From the NCBI GenBank assembly GCA_016704425.1, contig JADJAC010000002.1:744001-808000 (forward strand): a DNA stretch of 64,000 bases, in the 5' to 3' direction. The position numbers were made by a program, and so were the translations under genes. The notes beneath the pieces are model-generated. The model made no database searches. It saw only the letters and a list, made by a program, of their open reading frames with translations, and was not told the origin of the DNA. Shown here piece by piece: positions 59,925 through 64,000 of the stretch; position 1 is the stretch's first letter, and the number at the start of each line of letters is the position of its first letter. The stretch is from Sphingomonadales bacterium (GTDB lineage: Bacteria > Pseudomonadota > Alphaproteobacteria > Sphingomonadales > Sphingomonadaceae).

Positions 59925-61139
59925 TCAAAGAAATGTAAATGCGGGTTGTTGGCCCAGCCATGTCCCGACGACGTCAGCCGCACGGTTGTTGGGGTCGTTC
60001 GCCACATGAGCGCGTCCTGCTTTAAGATCAAGCCAAGGCTGAATAATCTCGCTCGTCATGTAAATTGCGCGGCCGCCGAGCAACTGAACAATTCCGTCAA
60101 CAAGATCGGCCAATCGCCTCACCACGTTGCTGGACTGATAGGCAAAAAAGGCGCGCTTTTGCATTGGGATCGCCTCACGGCGTTCGGCGTAGCCCATCAA
60201 TTCATCAAACGTCAGCCGCAATGTGGTTTCCATTTCGCTCTTTTCGGCAATGGCCCGTGCGAGAGCAGCCTGAAGCATCGGATCTTGCTTGGATGCCTTT
60301 CCCGTATTGGTCGAAACGCGATCCTGCATGATCGCAAGCCCGGCATTGATGGCCGCCTGCGCCCCACCGAATGCGGCCGTCGAGACAGAGCGGACAAATA
60401 CCTGAGCCCAAGGCAGTGTGTAGAGGGGACCATCATTCGCCACCTGTCCGGGGTTCTGGCAGAGAAATCCGTCAACCGCTCTGTGCGTGCGATACTCGGG
60501 AACAAAGACATCATCGACAAGGATGTCATGACTGCCGGTGCCCTGCAGACCAAAAACGTGCCACGCGTCTTCATCAATCGCATAATCACTTCGTGGCAAA
60601 AGGAAGGTGCGCATGTCTGGCGGCCCGCCTTCAACCTCCGGCGGTACCATCGCTCCAAGCAAAACCCAGCCGCAATGAGTTGAGCCAGTCGAAAAGCCCC
60701 AATGCCCTGAAAGCCGGAATCCACCGTCGACCCGTGTCACCTTACCAACCGGCTGGTAGGTCGAAGAGACGAGCATCGATGAGTCCGTGCCCCACACTTC
60801 TTCCTGGGCCTTCTCACTGAAAAGAGCCAGTTCATAGGGATGACAGCCAAGCACACCGAACATCCAGCCGGTCGACATACAACCTTCTGCCAGAATCTTC
60901 TGCACATTGAAGAAAACATTGGGATGCATTTCATAACCACCCCAACGCTTCGGCTGAAGGATTCGAAAAAAGCCTGCGGCCTGCATCTCCGCGATGGAAT
61001 CCCTGGGCACGTTCCGCTCGCTCGTGCATTGCTTCGCACGCTGCTTTAAAGCCGGAATCATTGCTTTTGCCCGGGCAATCAGTTCATCGGCTGAAGGGAT
61101 TTCATGAGCCCGATCCTTCATGGCTACAACAGTCGCCAC
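59925..61139 (-). CDS. hsaA: Flavin-dependent monooxygenase, oxygenase subunit (HsaA-like)
   Basis: An acyl-CoA-dehydrogenase-fold group D flavin monooxygenase: ADELIARAKAMIPALKQRAKQC, GFFRILQPKRWGGYEM, GWMFGVLGCHPYELALF, GHWGFSTGSTHCGWVLLGA and LLGGRAIYMTSEIIQPWLDLKAGRAH. HsaA hydroxylates 3-HSA to the catechol 3,4-DHSA using reduced flavin from HsaB. The open frame reaches 61208, but that start would lie inside operator copy E; GTG at 61139 with GGGAGA seven bases upstream is preferred, giving 404 residues (HsaA is about 394). It is the first gene of the long minus-strand operon. Confidence 0.88.
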   Translation of the reverse strand: MATVVAMKDRAHEIPSADELIARAKAMIPALKQRAKQCTSERNVPRDSIAEMQAAGFFRILQPKRWGGYEMHPNVFFNVQKILAEGCMSTGWMFGVLGCHPYELALFSEKAQEEVWGTDSSMLVSSTYQPVGKVTRVDGGFRLSGHWGFSTGSTHCGWVLLGAMVPPEVEGGPPDMRTFLLPRSDYAIDEDAWHVFGLQGTGSHDILVDDVFVPEYRTHRAVDGFLCQNPGQVANDGPLYTLPWAQVFVRSVSTAAFGGAQAAINAGLAIMQDRVSTNTGKASKQDPMLQAALARAIAEKSEMETTLRLTFDELMGYAERREAIPMQKRAFFAYQSSNVVRRLADLVDGIVQLLGGRAIYMTSEIIQPWLDLKAGRAHVANDPNNRAADVVGTWLGQQPAFTFL

Positions 61140-61188
61140 CTGAGATTCTCCCGCAAATTGCCGACTCGAACCATATCGAGTCATGACA

Positions 61189-61218
61189 TTCGTAATTTTT
61201 TTTGCCATTCAATACGCA
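61189..61218. promoter_or_regulatory. Cluster operator, copy E (between divergent ring-degradation operons)
   Basis: TTCGTA at 61189-61194 and TACGCA at 61213-61218 are 24 bases apart; the right half extends to TACGCAAAT as in copy D. The site is about 50 bases from both the minus-strand HsaA start and the plus-strand SDR start, in the middle of the divergent promoter. Confidence 0.75.
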
Positions 61219-61266
61219 AATCGTCAATTGAAAACCGCTTTGGCTTTCGATACGAGTAAAAATAGC

Positions 61267-62040
61267 ATGAAAGATATGATGAAATCGATGATTGACCTTT
61301 CCGGCAAAACAGCAATTGTAACCGGGGGTACGCGTGGTCTCGGACGAGACATCGCGGTTGGCCTCGCCTCGGCGGGCTGCGTGGTCTGGATCTGCGGCCG
61401 GAATGCGCCGGATTCTGTGCCGGACGGGGTCCGGTTCGAAACCTGCGACATTCGCGATGCAGAGCAGGCCAAGGCCTTTGTCGACAAGGTGGCGGCATCA
61501 TCCGGAAGTATCGACATTCTGGTCAACAATGCGGGCGGCGCACCGCCGCACGATGCCGCAATCGCCTCGCCTCGATTCGCCGAAGCATTGGTTCGGCTCA
61601 ATCTGCTCGGACCATTTTACATGGCCCAGGCAGCCTATCCTCATATGGCGCGAGCTGGCAAAGGTAGCATCGTGAACATTGCCAGTGTGTCCGGAGCTCG
61701 CCCATCGCCCGGGACATCGATATATGGCGCTGCAAAGGCCGGTTTGCTCAACCTCACGCAGAGCCTGGCTCAGGAATGGGGCAAGGATGGCATCAGGGTG
61801 AATGCCATCATTGCCGGCCTGATGCATACAGAAAATGCCGAGGCCACCTATGGTGACGCCACAGCACAGGCAAAAGTCGGCGCATCGATGCCGCTTGGTC
61901 GCATGGGAACAGGTGACGATCTCGCCGGAGCGGTGTTGTGGCTCTGCTCCGATCTCGCCGCTTGGGTCAGCGGAGCCAGATTGCAGGTCGATGGCGGCGG
62001 CGAACGACCCTATTTTCTTGACTTGGTGAAGGGAGGCTGA
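61267..62040 (+). CDS. SDR-family dehydrogenase
   Basis: An SDR of 257 residues: IDLSGKTAIVTGGTRGLGRDIAVGL, NNAGGAPPHDAA, catalytic residues in NIASVSGARPSPGTSIYGAAK, and GARLQVDGGGERPYFLDLVKGG at the end. The IpdF/IpdC region of HIP degradation in actinobacteria includes SDRs with a similar GGxxPxxD loop, and this gene precedes the dioxygenase and IpdA on the same strand, so a late-ring ketosteroid acid-CoA substrate is plausible. The start is uncertain (ATG at 61267, 61276 or 61288); none has a good ribosome binding site. Confidence 0.85.
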   Translation: MKDMMKSMIDLSGKTAIVTGGTRGLGRDIAVGLASAGCVVWICGRNAPDSVPDGVRFETCDIRDAEQAKAFVDKVAASSGSIDILVNNAGGAPPHDAAIASPRFAEALVRLNLLGPFYMAQAAYPHMARAGKGSIVNIASVSGARPSPGTSIYGAAKAGLLNLTQSLAQEWGKDGIRVNAIIAGLMHTENAEATYGDATAQAKVGASMPLGRMGTGDDLAGAVLWLCSDLAAWVSGARLQVDGGGERPYFLDLVKGG

Positions 62041-62043
62041 GCG

Positions 62044-62976
62044 ATGGGGGTTCAGGCGCTTGGATATGTGGTAATCGAAACCGCACAGCCCGAAAAATGG
62101 AATCATTTCCTGACTGAAATGGCCGGCGCAATGCGCGCTGAAGACGCAGCAGATGGTGCGACACAATACCGTATCGACGAGAGACCATTCCGATTCCGGA
62201 TCGAGCCGTCAAACCGGGAATGGTTCAAGGCGGCGGCATATAGGGTGACGGACCGAAAAGCTCTGGAACACTTGGCCAATGTGATCGAAGCTGCCGGACG
62301 CGCTATTTCCCATTTGGACAACTCTGAGGTTGAACTGCGCCAAGTTGCGGCTGCATTTCGCACGACCGATCCTGCCGGCAACGGACTGGAGTTCTACTGC
62401 GGCGATAGCATTGCGGATTCGCCCTTTGTTTCGCCGCTCGGGATTTCAAATTTCGTTACCGGTGACATGGGCATGGGCCATGCCGTGTTCTCAGCTCCCA
62501 ATTTCGAGGAAACCGTGGCCTTTTACCGCAACGTCATTGGCTTCCACGAAACTGACATGCCGCGCTTCTATTTTGCGGGCGGCGGAGCAAATGATCCCGG
62601 CATGGGTTTTGCGTTCATGCACGCCGATAACGGGCGACATCACAGCATTGCGCTTGGTGAAGGTCCCATACCTCCATCTGGCTGCGTCCACTTGATGCTT
62701 GAGCTGCCCAACCTCGTTGAAGTCGGGAAGGCGCATGATCGAATGAAGCGGCTTGGCTATGCTGAGTCAGCAACGCTTGGGCAGCATTTCAATGATGAAA
62801 CTGTTGGCTTCTACGTGCAGACCCCGTCCGGCTTCGACCTCGAGATCGGGTGCGACAGTCTGATTATCGATCCAGCAACATGGAATGTCACGAAGCATGA
62901 GGGCATCAGCATCTGGGGCCATGAGTGGGCTTGGCAAAAGACTTTGAAAGAACAGCAAGCGGAGGCCGCAGAGTGA
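62044..62976 (+). CDS. hsaC: Extradiol ring-cleavage dioxygenase, type I (HsaC-like)
   Basis: A two-domain vicinal-oxygen-chelate enzyme of 310 residues. The Fe(II) ligands are His146 (GMGHAVF), His216 (CVHLMLE) and Glu267 (FDLEIG), with active-site His200 (GRHHSIA) and Tyr257 (VGFYVQ), matching the BphC/HsaC numbering almost exactly. HsaC opens ring A of 3,4-DHSA by meta cleavage. It begins three bases after the SDR stop; its own stop overlaps ipdA by four bases (GTGA). It is on the other strand from the rest of the Hsa genes. Confidence 0.93.
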   Translation: MGVQALGYVVIETAQPEKWNHFLTEMAGAMRAEDAADGATQYRIDERPFRFRIEPSNREWFKAAAYRVTDRKALEHLANVIEAAGRAISHLDNSEVELRQVAAAFRTTDPAGNGLEFYCGDSIADSPFVSPLGISNFVTGDMGMGHAVFSAPNFEETVAFYRNVIGFHETDMPRFYFAGGGANDPGMGFAFMHADNGRHHSIALGEGPIPPSGCVHLMLELPNLVEVGKAHDRMKRLGYAESATLGQHFNDETVGFYVQTPSGFDLEIGCDSLIIDPATWNVTKHEGISIWGHEWAWQKTLKEQQAEAAE

Positions 62977-63854
62977 CACTCGACAAGCGAATGACCACCC
63001 AAGAGATGGTCGCCGGATTGCAAGACGGCATGACACTCGGCATCGGTGGCTGGGGCCCGCGCCGCAAGCCGATGGCCCTGGTGCGCGAGATCATGCGTTC
63101 AAATCTCAGGGATCTCACAGTCGTATCCTACGGCGGCGCAGATGTTGGCATGCTTTGTGCGGCTGGAAAGGTGAAGAAGCTCGTCTTTGCATTCGTGTCG
63201 CTGGACGCGATCCCGCTCGAACCCTGGTTTCGCAAAAGCCGCGAAGCCGGGCAGATCGAGGTTCTGGAGCTCGACGAAGGCATGTTCCAATGGGGCCTGA
63301 AGGCGGCTGCCTTTGGCCTGCCTTTCCTTCCCACACGTGTCGGCCTTGGTACGGACCTGGCAGAGCTAGGCGATCTGAAAACGGTGCAATCGCCTTATGC
63401 AGATCGCGAAGTGTTGATCGCAATGCCGGCGCTTAGGCTGGATGCCGCCCTTATCCATGTCAACCGCAGCGATTGGAGGGGAAATGTGCAATTGTTTGGC
63501 GCTGACACCTATTATGACGAATGGTTCGCCAAGGCGGCGAGCAAGACGTTCGTAAGTTGCGAGCAGCTGGTTGACCGGATTGAGGACCACTATCCCGATG
63601 ATGCGCATGCCAACACGTTTGAACGCTGTTTTGTGACCGGCGTAACTGAGATACCCTGCGGAGCCCATCCAAGCTCGATGCCGCCCTTATACGGTCCCGA
63701 CATGAAAGCTTTCAAGGCGTACGCCGACGCAGCGCGTGAGCCAGGCGATTGGAGCGCGGTTGCCGACATCTTTGTCGCTTCGGATGCCGATGCCTATTTG
63801 TCGAGCGTTGGCGGAAGGGAGGCAGTGATGAACATTCCGCTGGCGATTTACTGA
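62973..63854 (+). CDS. ipdA: IpdA, COCHEA-CoA ring-opening hydrolase alpha subunit
   Basis: A class I CoA-transferase-fold protein of 293 residues, the size of mycobacterial IpdA. GMTLGIGGWGPRRKPMALVREIMRS, LTVVSYGGADVGMLCAAGKVKKLVFAFVSLD, PFLPTRVGLGTDL and VLIAMPALRLDAALIHVN follow IpdA closely. IpdAB opens the last steroid ring (ring C of the HIP-derived CoA ester) by hydrolysis and, unlike true CoA transferases, needs no CoA acceptor. GTG at 62973 overlaps the dioxygenase stop; ipdB starts on its last base. This is the strongest single marker that the cluster degrades steroids. Confidence 0.92.
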   Translation: MTLDKRMTTQEMVAGLQDGMTLGIGGWGPRRKPMALVREIMRSNLRDLTVVSYGGADVGMLCAAGKVKKLVFAFVSLDAIPLEPWFRKSREAGQIEVLELDEGMFQWGLKAAAFGLPFLPTRVGLGTDLAELGDLKTVQSPYADREVLIAMPALRLDAALIHVNRSDWRGNVQLFGADTYYDEWFAKAASKTFVSCEQLVDRIEDHYPDDAHANTFERCFVTGVTEIPCGAHPSSMPPLYGPDMKAFKAYADAAREPGDWSAVADIFVASDADAYLSSVGGREAVMNIPLAIY

Positions 63855-64000
63855 TGGCTGCCGCTGACGGCACGCTGGCCGATCTGTGTATTGTCGCATG
63901 TTCCGAGGCCTTTCGTGGCAATGGCGAAATCATTGCAACCGGGGTCGGTCCAATTCCTAGGCTTGCGGCGGGGCTTGCCAAGCTGACGCACAGTCCGGAA
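63854..64000 (+). CDS. ipdB: IpdB, COCHEA-CoA hydrolase beta subunit (N-terminal part, cut by window edge)
   Basis: Forty-nine codons are present, opening MAAADGTLADLCIVACSEAF and then RGNGEIIATGVGPIPRLAAGLAKLTHSPE. The start of IpdB proteins (CAVACAELFRDAGEI-like, then ARLARLTFAP-like) is matched well. The ATG shares one base with the ipdA stop (TGATG). The rest lies beyond the window. Confidence 0.85.
   Translation, partial: MAAADGTLADLCIVACSEAFRGNGEIIATGVGPIPRLAAGLAKLTHSPE

Overview
The window is a chromosomal segment of an alphaproteobacterium, most likely a member of the Sphingomonadales. The signs are the gene families and their order (TamA-TamB, YajC-SecD-SecF, BamD-RecN, a Fur/Zur regulator beside MerC, CtaA), a long ribosomal protein S9, a TonB-dependent receptor as the uptake route, and a steroid-type catabolic cluster of the kind carried by sphingomonads. 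Genus cannot be fixed from the sequence alone. No tRNA, rRNA, CRISPR array or prophage was seen.

Positions 1 to about 28,000 are ordinary core chromosome: a LexA-like S24 repressor with a striking triple operator (1252-1312); the outer-membrane assembly pair TamA/TamB; a nitroreductase; a small beta-oxidation set (thiolase, HSD10-type dehydrogenase, thioesterase); Zur/MerC; heme A synthase; rplM-rpsI with a clear terminator; yajC-secD-secF; a type I mannose-6-phosphate isomerase; bamD-recN; a lipoprotein and ligA; two L,D-transpeptidases; and a universal stress protein.

Positions 28,229 to 64,000 hold a large catabolic cluster that I read as steroid degradation. Uptake genes are a TonB-dependent receptor and a Spinster-like MFS carrier. 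Ring-attack genes are a KshA-like Rieske oxygenase and a KstD-type FAD dehydrogenase. Seven SDR dehydrogenases sit in this part. The second aromatic-ring module is complete: HsaA-like flavin monooxygenase and HsaB-like reductase, HsaC-like extradiol dioxygenase, HsaD-like C-C hydrolase, then hydratase, aldolase and acylating acetaldehyde dehydrogenase. IpdA and the start of IpdB (last steroid rings) run off the right edge. Around these lie proteins whose role is unclear: five SnoaL-like proteins, a Coq4-family protein paired with an amidohydrolase, a sulfotransferase, and a DUF1214/SRPBCC/membrane trio. One block of minus-strand genes from 61,139 to 49,298 looks like a single operon of thirteen genes, many overlapping by 1-8 bases.

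Two things stand out. First, five intergenic sites across 28 kb share the same architecture, CGTA and TACG cores set exactly 24 bp apart (TGCGTA-N18-TACGCA in the two perfect copies). Each lies before the receptor, the Rieske gene, or an SDR or ring-cleavage operon, so it looks like an operator that ties the cluster into one regulon; tandem Lrp/AsnC genes inside the cluster are candidate regulators. Second, an IS21-family element (44,599-47,170) is flanked by halves of two unrelated genes, an XRE-type regulator and a Baeyer-Villiger-type monooxygenase, with no target duplication. This points to an IS-associated deletion inside the cluster.
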